NCBI GenBank assembly: GCA_049297695.1
Contig: JBAQUT010000017.1
Location: 1-26,730 of the forward strand
Source of the DNA: JACKLD01 sp049297695
Lineage (GTDB): Bacteria; Pseudomonadota; Alphaproteobacteria; UBA2136; UBA6156
DNA: 26,730 nt
Direction of reading: 5' to 3'
Shown: positions 15,005 through 22,284 of the stretch, in pieces
Layout of the letters: each line of letters starts with the position of its first letter
Position numbering within the stretch: position 1 is the stretch's first letter
The notes under the pieces: model-generated
The model's database searches: none
Seen by the model: only the letters and a program-made list of their open reading frames with translations
What the model was told of the DNA's origin: nothing
Program-made: the position numbers and the translations under genes

Positions 15005-15184
15005 GGGGGTTAAGGGGGCTTTGCCCCTTTCAACGGGAAGTGTCATTGCGAGGAGGAAAAGCGCGGAGCGCGTCCGACGCGGCAATCTTCCAAGGTTAAG
15101 GGTTGCACACTTTTGGAAGATTGCCGCGCTGCGCTCGCAATGACGACCTTTGGTCGTAAGGGGGCTGGCGCCCCCTTAACCCCC
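15005..15184. repeat. Nested palindromic intergenic element, 180 bp
   Basis: Outer arms are 15-base exact inverted repeats (GGGGGTTAAGGGGGC at 15005-15019; its complement at 15170-15184). Inside are GTCATTGCGAG (15042-15052) with CTCGCAATGAC (15134-15144), and a 16-base exact pair at 15078-15093 and 15113-15128. A small ACGACC-TTT-GGTCGT hairpin sits near the right end. No open frame. The GTCATTGCGAG...GCAATCTT pattern is of a kind seen as dispersed REP/MITE-like repeats in many bacteria. Confidence 0.8.
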
Positions 15185-15192
15185 TCTTGAAT

Positions 15193-16374
15193 CTAGCGCT
15201 CCACGCACACCGCAATACCCATCCCGCCCCCAATGCACAGGGTAGCCAGACCCCGCTTCACATCCCGTTTGGCCATTTCGTGCAGCAAGGTTACCAACAC
15301 GCGGCAGCCGCTGGCGCCAATGGGGTGGCCCAGCGCAATGGCCCCGCCGTTCACGTTGGTGATGTCCATGGGCAGCCCCAACCCCTTGGCCACGGCCAAG
15401 GCTTGGGCGGCAAAGGCTTCGTTGGCTTCCATCAGGCCAAGGTCGGAAAGTTTCCAGCCCGCTTTCTCCAATGCTTTTTGGCTGGCGGGCACGGGGCCGT
15501 AGCCCATGGTGGCGGGGTTGACGCCTGCCACGGCGCTGCTGACAATGGTGCCTAAAATGGGCAAGTTGCGTTTTTCTGCTTCCCCACGGGTCATGACCAT
15601 CACCATGGCGGCGCCATCGTTGATGCCGCTGGCGTTGCCCGCCGTCACCGTGCCATCCGGCTTGAAGGCGGGGCGGAGTTTGGCCAGCTGTTCGGCGGTG
15701 CTTAAGCGGGGGAATTCATCCTGTGCAAACACTATGGGGTCACCCTTTTTTTGGGGCATCACGTAGGGCACAATTTCATCGGCAAACCGGCCGTTTTTGA
15801 TGGCATCTGCCGCGCGGAGCTGGCTTTGGGCGGCAAAGGCGTCTTGCGCCTCGCGGGTAATGCCGTGCTCGGCGGCAAGGTTTTCCGCCGTGATGCCCAT
15901 GTGGTAATCGTTGAACGCATCCCACAACCCGTCCACAACCATAGTGTCGCGCAGTTTGGCATCGCCCATTTTGGTGCCGTCGCGCATATGCAGGGCGTGG
16001 GGGGCTAGGCTCATGGTTTCTTGCCCGCCGGCCAGCACGATGCCAGCTTCACCTGTTTTCACTAAACGGGCGGCTTGGGCCACGGCCTCCAGCCCGCTGC
16101 CGCACACGCGGTTGAGGCTGATGGCAGGCACGGTATGGGGCAACCCGGCGGCCAAGGTGGCTTGGCGGGCGGGGTTTTGGCCGCAGCCGGCGGTGAGCAC
16201 GTGGCCCAGCAACACTTCGCCCACATCGGCGCCCGCAACATCGGTGCGCTTCAAGGTTTCGGCTATCAATGCCGCGCCCAGTTTATGGGCAGGTTGGGCA
16301 GCTAGTGCACCCCCAAAACTGCCAATGGCGGTGCGCAGGGCGCTGACAATCACGGCGTCGGTGGCGTGGGGCAT
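15193..16374 (-). CDS. Acetyl-CoA C-acyltransferase (thiolase)
   Basis: Type II thiolase, 393 residues, catalysing condensation of two acetyl-CoA to acetoacetyl-CoA or the reverse cleavage. Catalytic Cys91 is in NRVCGSGLEA; the histidine lies in GGAIALGHPIGASG near residue 350, and the second Cys in LCIGGGMG near 380. The N-terminal TAIGSFGGAL segment and the NEAFAAQ motif are typical. AAGAAGGAA ahead of the ATG at 16374 is a good ribosome binding site. No phbB/phbC or other beta-oxidation genes are adjacent, so a biosynthetic (PhbA-like) versus degradative role is open. Confidence 0.95.
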   Translation of the reverse strand: MPHATDAVIVSALRTAIGSFGGALAAQPAHKLGAALIAETLKRTDVAGADVGEVLLGHVLTAGCGQNPARQATLAAGLPHTVPAISLNRVCGSGLEAVAQAARLVKTGEAGIVLAGGQETMSLAPHALHMRDGTKMGDAKLRDTMVVDGLWDAFNDYHMGITAENLAAEHGITREAQDAFAAQSQLRAADAIKNGRFADEIVPYVMPQKKGDPIVFAQDEFPRLSTAEQLAKLRPAFKPDGTVTAGNASGINDGAAMVMVMTRGEAEKRNLPILGTIVSSAVAGVNPATMGYGPVPASQKALEKAGWKLSDLGLMEANEAFAAQALAVAKGLGLPMDITNVNGGAIALGHPIGASGCRVLVTLLHEMAKRDVKRGLATLCIGGGMGIAVCVER

Positions 16375-16443
16375 GGGGTGGTTCCTTCTTGGTTGTTAGG
16401 GGCACCGTAGCACAGCCAACCTGCTCGCCAAGGTGCACGTATC

Positions 16444-16463
16444 AAAAAACCACCCGCAGGTGG
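16444..16463 (-). terminator. Rho-independent terminator of the RHH gene
   Basis: On the minus strand CCACC (16463-16459), short loop, GGTGG (16454-16450), then six T (16449-16444). It lies 28 bases after the stop of the ribbon-helix-helix gene. Confidence 0.8.
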
Positions 16464-16490
16464 CTTTTGGGCACATCGTACAAACATATA

Positions 16491-16757
16491 CTACCGTATA
16501 GGAAATACTTTGACTGTCTCCGTTTTACCATTCCCTTTATCAACAACAAATCCTTGAATTGCCCCTTGTTCGTGCTGGAGTCTCTGAATTGCTAAATACA
16601 GCTCCACCGCTTTTTCAATCACACGGGCTTGGGAGATGTTCTTACCGTCGGCATAGGCCTCCAGCTCGGCTCTCAAGTCGTTGGGTAAGCCAATGGTTCG
16701 TTTGCTTTTGGTGGTGGCAACGGGTGTTAGGGCGGATGAGGGGGCGGGCTTGTTCAT
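16491..16757 (-). CDS. Ribbon-helix-helix DNA-binding protein (CopG/antitoxin-like)
   Basis: Small predicted repressor, 88 residues. The RHH motif is KRTIGLPNDLRAELEAYADG followed by a second helix NISQARVIEKAVELYLAIQRLQ (about 23-65); the tail is short and polar. The ATG at 16757 is supported by TTGACA-16 bases-TATACG ending eight bases upstream and by the lack of a Shine-Dalgarno, suggesting a leaderless message. No toxin gene is adjacent in the same operon, so a plain regulator is as likely as an antitoxin. It is divergent from the lipoprotein/HTH pair and shares a palindromic control region, so autoregulation and control of the divergent unit are plausible inferences. Confidence 0.78.
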   Translation of the reverse strand: MNKPAPSSALTPVATTKSKRTIGLPNDLRAELEAYADGKNISQARVIEKAVELYLAIQRLQHEQGAIQGFVVDKGNGKTETVKVFPIR

Positions 16758-16765
16758 AAGCACTA

Positions 16766-16793
16766 CGTATACTTTTACACACTCCCCTGTCAA
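16766..16793 (-). promoter_or_regulatory. Promoter of the RHH gene
   Basis: On the minus strand, TTGACA (16793-16788) is a perfect -35, a 16-base spacer follows, then TATACG (16771-16766). The predicted start point is within one or two bases of the ATG at 16757. Confidence 0.65.
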
Positions 16794-16803
16794 GGCCCTT
16801 GAC
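16789..16803. promoter_or_regulatory. Palindromic operator candidate between divergent promoters
   Basis: GTCAAGG-C-CCTTGAC is a perfect 7+1+7 palindrome whose two halves supply the -35 boxes of both divergent promoters. GTATAC also occurs on each side, at 16767-16772 and 16810-16815, inside or near the -10 regions. A protein bound here could control both directions. Confidence 0.5.
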
Positions 16804-16827
16804 GTAGTAGTATACATAGAATACATA
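16799..16827 (+). promoter_or_regulatory. Promoter of the lipoprotein gene
   Basis: TTGACG (16799-16804), 17 bases, TACATA (16822-16827). The -10 is weak, but the spacing is right and the leader includes AAAGGGG, a good ribosome binding site for the ATG at 16849. Confidence 0.45.
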
Positions 16828-16848
16828 TCTACCCAAAGGGGAATCATC

Positions 16849-17253
16849 ATGACGTATCGAATTGCTACTTCGACCACGCCCGCATGGCGCACGTGGCTAA
16901 TGGGGTTGTTGGGCATGGCCTTGGCAGGGTGTACTGCCCAACCCTGCTGCGGCCCCACCGTACAATACGCCTATGCCGAGCCTGCCCCCGCCGATGCCGC
17001 CTTGCAAGCCTGCGCCAACCATGCGGCCGCGGGTATTCGGGCAGGAGGCCAGCCCGACTTTAAATACCTGAAGCTGGATGCAGCGGATAGGTTTGTAAGC
17101 CCCTTCAACCGTTATGTGGGCAACACGTACGTGGCCACGGTGCAGGATGCCTACGGCCAATGGTATGGCCGCACCCAATGGGCCAAAGTGCGCGTGCACT
17201 GCCTGAGCGACGCCCAAGGGCAGGTGGTTTACAGCTTTGTGCGGGGGGAGTAG
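16849..17253 (+). CDS. Predicted lipoprotein, 134 aa
   Basis: Family not recognised. A type II signal peptide ends in the lipobox LAGC with Cys28 as the lipidated residue (GLLGMALAGC), after a rather long n-region containing two Trp. The mature part has a CC pair, further cysteines, a YAEPAPADAALQACANHAAAGI region and an aromatic-rich C-terminal half (NRYVGNTYVATVQDAYGQWYG...) resembling small periplasmic beta domains. The AAAGGGG site seven bases ahead of the ATG at 16849 fixes the start. Its stop is two bases before the TTG start of the HTH-like gene, so the two are co-transcribed. Confidence 0.8.
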   Translation: MTYRIATSTTPAWRTWLMGLLGMALAGCTAQPCCGPTVQYAYAEPAPADAALQACANHAAAGIRAGGQPDFKYLKLDAADRFVSPFNRYVGNTYVATVQDAYGQWYGRTQWAKVRVHCLSDAQGQVVYSFVRGE

Positions 17254-17255
17254 GT

Positions 17256-17582
17256 TTGGATATTCCAAAACAACTTCAAGAAATCAAGTCGATATATATA
17301 AAATCTCTTGCGGAACTAGCCCGTCAAGCTGTTCGACACGGGATAACGGATGTTTCGTTTTCCCAAATTCTTAGGGCCATGATAGAAGCCGATATCATAT
17401 CAGTAAACTCGCTTGCCATGCTCAGTCGCGTCGAAAGAAGTACGGCAAGTCGTTGGGTTCATGGTCATAACGCCCCTTCCACGCTGTCTCAAGAAACAAT
17501 CTTGCTCCGGATTGCTGATATTGCCGAGACGAGCATAAACCCTCTTCATAAATCATCCGAAACAGAACCAACCCGCGAATAA
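17256..17582 (+). CDS. Helix-turn-helix-like hypothetical protein, 108 aa
   Basis: Predicted small DNA-binding protein starting at TTG 17256, supported by GGGGGGAG five bases upstream. After a helical N-terminus (DIPKQLQEIKSIYIKSLAELARQA) comes a segment that fits a helix-turn-helix (SVNSLAMLSRVERSTASRWVHGHNAPS, about 54-80), as in XRE-like repressors, then a short C-terminal helix. The coding DNA is more AT-rich than the lipoprotein gene ahead of it. Not assigned to a known family; regulatory role inferred only from the HTH-like pattern and its position opposite an RHH regulator. Confidence 0.68.
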   Translation: MDIPKQLQEIKSIYIKSLAELARQAVRHGITDVSFSQILRAMIEADIISVNSLAMLSRVERSTASRWVHGHNAPSTLSQETILLRIADIAETSINPLHKSSETEPTRE

Positions 17583-17585
17583 CGC

Positions 17586-17614
17586 TTGCTTTCCCGTTCA
17601 GCCTATCCTATAAG
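17586..17614 (+). promoter_or_regulatory. rpsA promoter P1
   Basis: TTGCTT (17586-17591), exactly 17 bases, TATAAG (17609-17614). It gives a leader of roughly 65-70 bases to the rpsA ATG at 17689. Confidence 0.65.
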
Positions 17615-17650
17615 CCCCCCATCACCACCCCACACGCCGATGGGATGGGT

Positions 17651-17659
17651 TGATATAAG
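17651..17659 (+). promoter_or_regulatory. rpsA promoter P2 (extended -10)
   Basis: TGATATAAG is a perfect TGn extended -10 with TATAAG at 17654-17659; no -35 is needed for such sites. Start point would be about 23 bases ahead of the rpsA ATG. Confidence 0.5.
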
Positions 17660-17688
17660 AGCAACCTCGGCACCTGAAAGACTCCGCT

Positions 17689-19557
17689 ATGGCTGAAACC
17701 ATCCAGCGCACCCACGAATTTAACGTGGCGCAAGAAACCCTGACAAAAGCTTTTGATATCGACTTCGCCAAACGGCTAGAAGATACGTTCACCAACGTTC
17801 ACCCCGTGGTTGGCACGGTGGTAAAAGGTGTGGTGTTGGCCGTGGATGCCGAAGCCGTGCATCTGGACATCGGCTACAAGGCCGAAGGTTCCATCCCCGT
17901 GGCCGAATTTAAAAACGCCGAAACCGGCGAAGTGTCCATCAAAGTGGGCGACATGATCGACGTGTTCGTGGAAAATCTGGACGATAAAAACGCCCAGAGC
18001 CGTCTCTCCCGCGACAAAGCCAAGCGTGAAGAAGTGCTGACCAAGCTGGAAAACGCCCACAAAGCCGGCGAAACCGCCAGCGGTGTGATTTTCGGTAAAG
18101 TCAAAGGTGGGTTCATGGTGGATGTTCAAGGCGTGCTCGGCTTTTTGCCCGGCAGCCAGCTGGACGCCAAACCTGTAACCGACCTTGCTCCGTTTATGTA
18201 TGTTCCTTTGGATTTCCAAGTGGTGAAAGTAGACCGCAAACGGAACAACCTGATTGTCAGCCGTCGCGCCTTGACCGATGGCGGCACCGGCGTGGGCAAC
18301 CGCGACGCCCTGATGGCCGACATGAAAGAAGGCAAAGTGCTGAAGGGTACGGTGAAAAACATCACCGACTACGGCGCCTTTATGGATTTGGGCGGCGTGG
18401 ATGGTTTGCTCCACATTACCGACATCGCCTGGCACCGCATTGGCCACCCCAGCGAAGTGCTGAAAGTAGGTCAGCAAATGGATGTGATGGTGGTGCGCTT
18501 TGACGAAAAAACCCAACGCGTATCCTTGGGCCTGAAGCAACTCCGCGATGATCCTTGGACCAAGGTGGACAGCCTGTTCCCCATCGGCAGCAAGATTTCG
18601 GGCAAAATCTCCAACATGACCGACTACGGTGCGTTTGTGGAACTGGCCCCCGGTGTGGAAGGTTTAATCCACGTCACCGAAATGAGCTGGACCCGCAAAA
18701 ACATCCACCCCAGCAAGGTGGTGAGCAGCGGCCAAGAGGTTACGGTTCAAGTGCTGGAAATCGACCGCGACAAGCGCCGTATTTCCTTGGGCCTGAAACA
18801 ATGCCAAGAAAACCCCTGGGATGTGTTCAGCCGTACCGCCAAACCTGGCGATATGGTGGAAGGCACCGTACGCAGCATGACGGACTTCGGGATCTTTGTG
18901 GCCCTGAACGACGAAATTGACGGGCTGGTGCACGTGAGCGACCTGAGCTGGGAAAAAACCGGCGAAGAAGCCATGGCCGACTTCAAAAAAGGCGACACCG
19001 TGAAGGCTGTTATCCTGAGCATCGATACTGCGAAGGAACGTGTGGCTTTGGGCATCAAGCAACTGCAAGGTGATCCCTTTGCCACCGCCGCCGCCAAGTA
19101 CAAAAAAGGCGACATTGTGAAGGTAAAAGTAACCGACACCGATGCCGATGGTATTACGGTAGACTTTGACGGTGTGGAAACCACCATCAAGGCCCGTGAC
19201 TTGGCTGTAGACCGCGAAGGCCAAAACACCGCCAAGTTCAAAGACGGTATGGAAATCACGGCCAAAATTACCGTGCTTTCGGCCAAAGACCGCAAGCTGG
19301 TGCTCTCGGTACGTGCCCTGGAGCAAGATGAAGAGCGCGAAGCCGTGAAAAGCTACGCCAACCAAGAAGAAGCTGGCGACAGCGCCTTGGCCGAAGCTTT
19401 GAAAAAAGCAGGGGTGAAAGGCAAAGCGAAAGCCGAAGCTGCTGAAGGTGATGATAAACCCGCCAAAAAAGCTAAGGCTGCCAAAGCTGAGGCCGAAGGC
19501 GAGGAAAAGCCCAAAGCCAAAAAAACCCCAGCCAAAAAAGCTAAGGGCGACGAATAA
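17689..19557 (+). CDS. rpsA: 30S ribosomal protein S1 (bS1)
   Basis: RNA-binding ribosomal protein that helps mRNA docking on the 30S subunit. The 622-residue product has six S1/OB-fold repeats at roughly 40-105, 125-190, 213-280, 298-366, 385-452 and 470-540; repeats 3-5 show the canonical ITDYGAFMDLGGVDGLLHITD-type pattern. The last 60 residues are an unusual low-complexity Lys/Ala/Glu tail (AKKAKAAKAEAEGEEKPKAK). Most proteobacterial S1 proteins are about 560 residues, so the tail accounts for the excess. Two promoters precede it; the Shine-Dalgarno is weak (GAAAGA). ihfB follows after about 95 bases, a common proteobacterial order. Confidence 0.97.
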   Translation: MAETIQRTHEFNVAQETLTKAFDIDFAKRLEDTFTNVHPVVGTVVKGVVLAVDAEAVHLDIGYKAEGSIPVAEFKNAETGEVSIKVGDMIDVFVENLDDKNAQSRLSRDKAKREEVLTKLENAHKAGETASGVIFGKVKGGFMVDVQGVLGFLPGSQLDAKPVTDLAPFMYVPLDFQVVKVDRKRNNLIVSRRALTDGGTGVGNRDALMADMKEGKVLKGTVKNITDYGAFMDLGGVDGLLHITDIAWHRIGHPSEVLKVGQQMDVMVVRFDEKTQRVSLGLKQLRDDPWTKVDSLFPIGSKISGKISNMTDYGAFVELAPGVEGLIHVTEMSWTRKNIHPSKVVSSGQEVTVQVLEIDRDKRRISLGLKQCQENPWDVFSRTAKPGDMVEGTVRSMTDFGIFVALNDEIDGLVHVSDLSWEKTGEEAMADFKKGDTVKAVILSIDTAKERVALGIKQLQGDPFATAAAKYKKGDIVKVKVTDTDADGITVDFDGVETTIKARDLAVDREGQNTAKFKDGMEITAKITVLSAKDRKLVLSVRALEQDEEREAVKSYANQEEAGDSALAEALKKAGVKGKAKAEAAEGDDKPAKKAKAAKAEAEGEEKPKAKKTPAKKAKGDE

Positions 19558-19569
19558 AGACCCCTCCAC

Positions 19570-19597
19570 CGCACCCTAAGCCCTTGCTTGGGGTGCG
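19570..19597 (+). other. Stem-loop between rpsA and ihfB
   Basis: CGCACCC (19570-19576) pairs with GGGTGCG (19591-19597), and AAGC with GCTT inside. No T-run follows, so it is more likely an RNA-stabilising or processing hairpin than an intrinsic terminator. Confidence 0.55.
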
Positions 19598-19651
19598 AAA
19601 TTGGAGCACACTTACTCATTCAAATAACATGTGAAATTGGAGGAACGTACC

Positions 19652-19930
19652 ATGACCAAAAGCGAACTTGTCCAACGGATGTCCGCCATCCACCCCGACC
19701 TGCACATCAGCGACCTTGAGCGCGTGGTGAACACCATTTTTGACGAAATCACCAGCACGCTGGCCGACAACGGCCGTGTGGAACTGCGTGGTTTTGGCAG
19801 TTTTTCGGTGCGCAAACGCGCCCCCCGCAAAGGCCGTAACCCCCGCACGGGTACAGCCGTGTCGGTTCCTGGCAAAAGCGTGCCTTACTTCAAAGTGGGC
19901 AAAGAACTGCGTGAACGCGTGAACAAGTAA
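19652..19930 (+). CDS. ihfB: Integration host factor beta subunit / HU-family protein
   Basis: Nucleoid-associated DNA-bending protein; IHF-beta pairs with IHF-alpha to bend DNA sharply at specific sites. The 92 residues show the family layout: N-terminal helices (MTKSELVQRMSAIHPDLHIS), the GRVELRGFGSFSVRKRAPRKGRNPRTG strand and arm with the GFGSF and RxGRNPxTG motifs, and the C-terminal helix. TTGGAGGAA gives a strong ribosome binding site for the ATG at 19652. An intrinsic terminator follows. Position after rpsA favours IhfB over HU. Confidence 0.95.
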   Translation: MTKSELVQRMSAIHPDLHISDLERVVNTIFDEITSTLADNGRVELRGFGSFSVRKRAPRKGRNPRTGTAVSVPGKSVPYFKVGKELRERVNK

Positions 19931-19950
19931 CCTTACGCGTTGCTAACACA

Positions 19951-19973
19951 CCAGCCGCAAGGCTGGTTTTTTT
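19951..19973 (+). terminator. Rho-independent terminator of ihfB
   Basis: CCAGCC (19951-19956), tetraloop GCAA, GGCTGG (19961-19966), then seven T. Confidence 0.93.
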
Positions 19974-19997
19974 GTGGGGTTAGGGTAGACTGGAATC

Positions 19998-20705
19998 ATG
20001 AAAAAATCACATCAACCTCGGATTACCCACCTTATTTTTGACTGCGATGGCGTGTTGATTGATAGCGAACTCATCGGTTGCCGTGTTGCAGCAGAATTTT
20101 TCACGCAGGCTGGCTACCCTCTTACACGAGATGAATATATTCAACGATTTGCTGGTAAAAGCCATTCTCAAATCCTTGATGAAATTAAGAATGAAACCGG
20201 CATTTCGTTAGAACATCGCATGAACGATACCCAGCGTCGGGAAGCCCAATACCGTGCATTCCAATCCGAACTTAAAGCAACACAAGGCATTCATACTGCT
20301 TTGTCACAGATAACACTCCCCAAAGCCATTGCGTCGGGGAGTAGCTTGGAGCGTTTGCACTTAACTCTTGGCTTAACGGGGTTGAAAGATACGTTTGCAC
20401 CCCACATCTATTCGGCCGAACAGGTATCCAATGGTAAGCCTGCCCCGGATGTATTCCTGTTAGCGGCCCGTAAACTAAAAGCCAAACCCAAACAATGTTT
20501 AGTGATTGGAGATAGCCACCACGATATGGAAGGAGGTAAAGCCGCAGGTATGTTAACCCTTGGATATGTTGGTGCTTCTCACGGAACGGCTGAATTGGAA
20601 CAGCGTCTCCGCAACCACGGGGCCTATGCTGTGTTGAATGATATGCGTGTGCTGCCAGACATGATTACGTCTATCAATAAAGCATTTGAGCATGACGGAA
20701 TTTAA
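19998..20705 (+). CDS. HAD-superfamily hydrolase (beta-phosphoglucomutase/phosphatase-like)
   Basis: HAD subfamily IA enzyme, 235 residues. Nucleophile D15 and acid D17 are in FDCDGVLIDSE; motif II is IASGSS, motif III lysine in NGKPAPD and motif IV GDSHHDMEGG (Gly-Asp where many relatives have Glu-Asp). A four-helix cap occupies about 25-90. Phosphatase or phosphosugar mutase activity cannot be separated from sequence. The ATG at 19998 has no Shine-Dalgarno; TAGACT lies six bases upstream (19986-19991), another candidate leaderless start. It overlaps the next gene by 14 bases, showing an operon. Distinct from the other HAD gene at 14263. Confidence 0.9.
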   Translation: MKKSHQPRITHLIFDCDGVLIDSELIGCRVAAEFFTQAGYPLTRDEYIQRFAGKSHSQILDEIKNETGISLEHRMNDTQRREAQYRAFQSELKATQGIHTALSQITLPKAIASGSSLERLHLTLGLTGLKDTFAPHIYSAEQVSNGKPAPDVFLLAARKLKAKPKQCLVIGDSHHDMEGGKAAGMLTLGYVGASHGTAELEQRLRNHGAYAVLNDMRVLPDMITSINKAFEHDGI

Positions 20706-20901
20706 TCCCTTCCGCACACGCCACTACAAAGGTGGGGTGTATGAGGTGTTGGTGGAGGCGAAACTGGAAGCTACTCAACAGTCTGTGTATGTGTACCGCA
20801 GCGTGGCCACAGGCGAGGTATGGGCGCGCCCCGTGCGCGAGTTTGAAGATACCGTGGTATGGAACGGCCAACAGGTGAAACGTTTTACGGAGATATCATG
20901 A
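20692..20901 (+). CDS. DUF1653-like small protein
   Basis: A 69-residue protein resembling the DUF1653 family: RTRHYKGGVYEVL, a VYVYRS--TGEVWARPVREF core and a VKRF end. The fold is expected to be a small beta barrel; function is not established for the family. The ATG at 20692 lies inside the end of the HAD gene (14-base overlap), and its stop overlaps the next start (ATGA), so three proteins are made from one message with translational coupling. Confidence 0.82.
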   Translation: MTEFNPFRTRHYKGGVYEVLVEAKLEATQQSVYVYRSVATGEVWARPVREFEDTVVWNGQQVKRFTEIS

Positions 20902-21437
20902 AACCCTTGATTGCCATCCTATTCGCCCCGTTGCTGTTGGCGCCTGTTTACTACCAAGGCGGTACGGCCAAGGCTGTGGGAGAGCAAGTGGAGAATAATA
21001 TAACAGATTTACCGGCAGCGGCACCGTTAACCTCTCCCTTGCTGGTAACTCCTACGTTGGAGGAGCCAGCCTTACCCGCCGTTGCGCCCGAGGAGGAAGT
21101 AACTGAGCCAGTCCCAGCGCCCAAAGGTGTGTTGGATGCCGCCACCTGTGCCCGCGGGCTGGAAGTGATGCAAGACATGGCCTCTCTGGCGTACCAAAAA
21201 GAATCCCGAAGCGTCTACATGGGTATTATCGTGGCGGCGGGCATTGCCCGCCAGCAGGTGGCCAGTGGGGATACACCCAACCTGGCCGTAGTGCGCAAAC
21301 GCCTGCACGCCATCCCTTGGGGGGCGGTGCTGCGGGACGAGCTTTTGAACCTGTACGTGCTGATTGAAGTGCCCTGCACCCCTACCGCATCGGCCGCTAA
21401 AATTAAAACTAAGCCTTCGGTAGAACGGCCTGATTAA
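20898..21437 (+). CDS. Exported hypothetical protein, 179 aa
   Basis: Not recognised. A signal peptide or N-terminal anchor (MKPLIAILFAPLLLAPVYY) is followed by a Pro/Glu/Ala-rich extended linker (about 40-85) and a small helical C-terminal domain (about 88-165) with two Cys (DAATCARGLEVMQDMASLAY and EVPCTPT), which could form a periplasmic disulfide. Start ATG overlaps the previous stop (ATGA) and has CGGAGA upstream. Its TAA overlaps the stop of the convergent 82-aa gene (shared TTAA). Confidence 0.72.
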   Translation: MKPLIAILFAPLLLAPVYYQGGTAKAVGEQVENNITDLPAAAPLTSPLLVTPTLEEPALPAVAPEEEVTEPVPAPKGVLDAATCARGLEVMQDMASLAYQKESRSVYMGIIVAAGIARQQVASGDTPNLAVVRKRLHAIPWGAVLRDELLNLYVLIEVPCTPTASAAKIKTKPSVERPD

Positions 21438-21682
21438 AGACCAAGAGAGATCATACGGTCGACAGAGCGAGACGAAGGTGGGTATTTCTGCCGTTGCAGG
21501 CGGAGGTTGCACAGTTCGGTATAAATACCTTGCATATCGTTGGGGAGGGTGACGCTCAGGCCCAGTTGGTGGATTTTAGATTGGATAATCTGGGCATTAC
21601 GTGGGGAGACACCAGGTCCGTCTTCCATCCACAGGTACGTATCCCGTTCCAAAATGCTGAGTTGTCGAGGGGTAAGGGTCAT
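21434..21682 (-). CDS. Hypothetical protein, 82 aa, last gene of the dnaX-recR operon
   Basis: Unrecognised small helical protein (starts MTLTPRQLSILERDTYLWMEDG; includes PGVSPRNAQIIQSKIHQLGLSV). A basic C-terminal part (LRLQRQKYPPSSRSVDR) could bind nucleic acid, but no known motif is present. Its ATG overlaps the recR stop (ATGA), so it is translationally coupled to recR. It ends overlapping the stop of the convergent exported protein gene. Confidence 0.68.
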   Translation of the reverse strand: MTLTPRQLSILERDTYLWMEDGPGVSPRNAQIIQSKIHQLGLSVTLPNDMQGIYTELCNLRLQRQKYPPSSRSVDRMISLGL

Positions 21683-22281
21683 CCAATCCGTCTCCGTCCT
21701 TGCATGGCTAAAGCTAACGTACCTTCGTCCAGGTAATCAACCTCGGCCCCCACGGGGATGCCTTTGGCCAGCGCAGAAATATGAACACCCAAGGGTTTCA
21801 GGCGCTCGGTGATGATGTGGTTGGTGGTTTGGCCATCCACGCTGGCGCCAAGGGCCAAAATCACTTCCTTCACGCCCTCGGCAGGCACGCGGGCCACCAG
21901 CTCGGTCATGCGCAGTTGGTCCGGCCCTACACCCGCCAAAGCATTCACCACACCGCCCAGCACGTGGTAACGGCCTTTAAATCCGCCGCTGCGCTCCAGC
22001 GCCCATAAATCGTCCACACCTTCCACCACACACAGCAGGGTGGCATCGCGGGTGGCATCGGCGCACACGTGGCAACGGGGGGCGATGCCTAAGTTGCCGC
22101 AGGTTTCACACACGCACAGTTGGCTACCCACATCGGTCATTACCTGCATCACCTCGGCCATGGCGGTAGGGTTGGTTAGCAGGTGCAACGCCACCCGCTG
22201 GGCGCTGCGCGGCCCTAAGCCCGGAAGTTTGGCTAGTTTTTTGAGAAGACGCTCAAACGGGAGGGGAATGAGCGCTACCAT
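21679..22281 (-). CDS. recR: Recombination mediator protein RecR
   Basis: Acts with RecF/RecO to load RecA on SSB-coated single-stranded DNA during gap repair. The 200 residues show a helix-hairpin-helix region (LAKLPGLGPRSAQRVALHLL, about 16-35), a C4 zinc finger (C58, C61, C70, C73), a Toprim domain (LCVVEGVDDLWALE, about 83-96, and GASVDGQTTNHI) and a C-terminal Walker B-like end. Start ATG at 22281 is four bases from the preceding small membrane gene. The family order dnaX-ybaB-recR is kept but with two small genes inserted. Confidence 0.97.
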   Translation of the reverse strand: MVALIPLPFERLLKKLAKLPGLGPRSAQRVALHLLTNPTAMAEVMQVMTDVGSQLCVCETCGNLGIAPRCHVCADATRDATLLCVVEGVDDLWALERSGGFKGRYHVLGGVVNALAGVGPDQLRMTELVARVPAEGVKEVILALGASVDGQTTNHIITERLKPLGVHISALAKGIPVGAEVDYLDEGTLALAMQGRRRIG

Positions 22282-22284
22282 ACA

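Noticed and set aside
16491..17582. Classical toxin-antitoxin module
   Set aside because: The RHH protein fits an antitoxin, but no recognised toxin (RelE, MazF, PIN or similar) is encoded next to it in the same direction.
17776..18540. 254-aa minus-strand frame antisense to rpsA
   Set aside because: His/Phe/Gly-rich shadow of the S1 repeats; no independent start signals.
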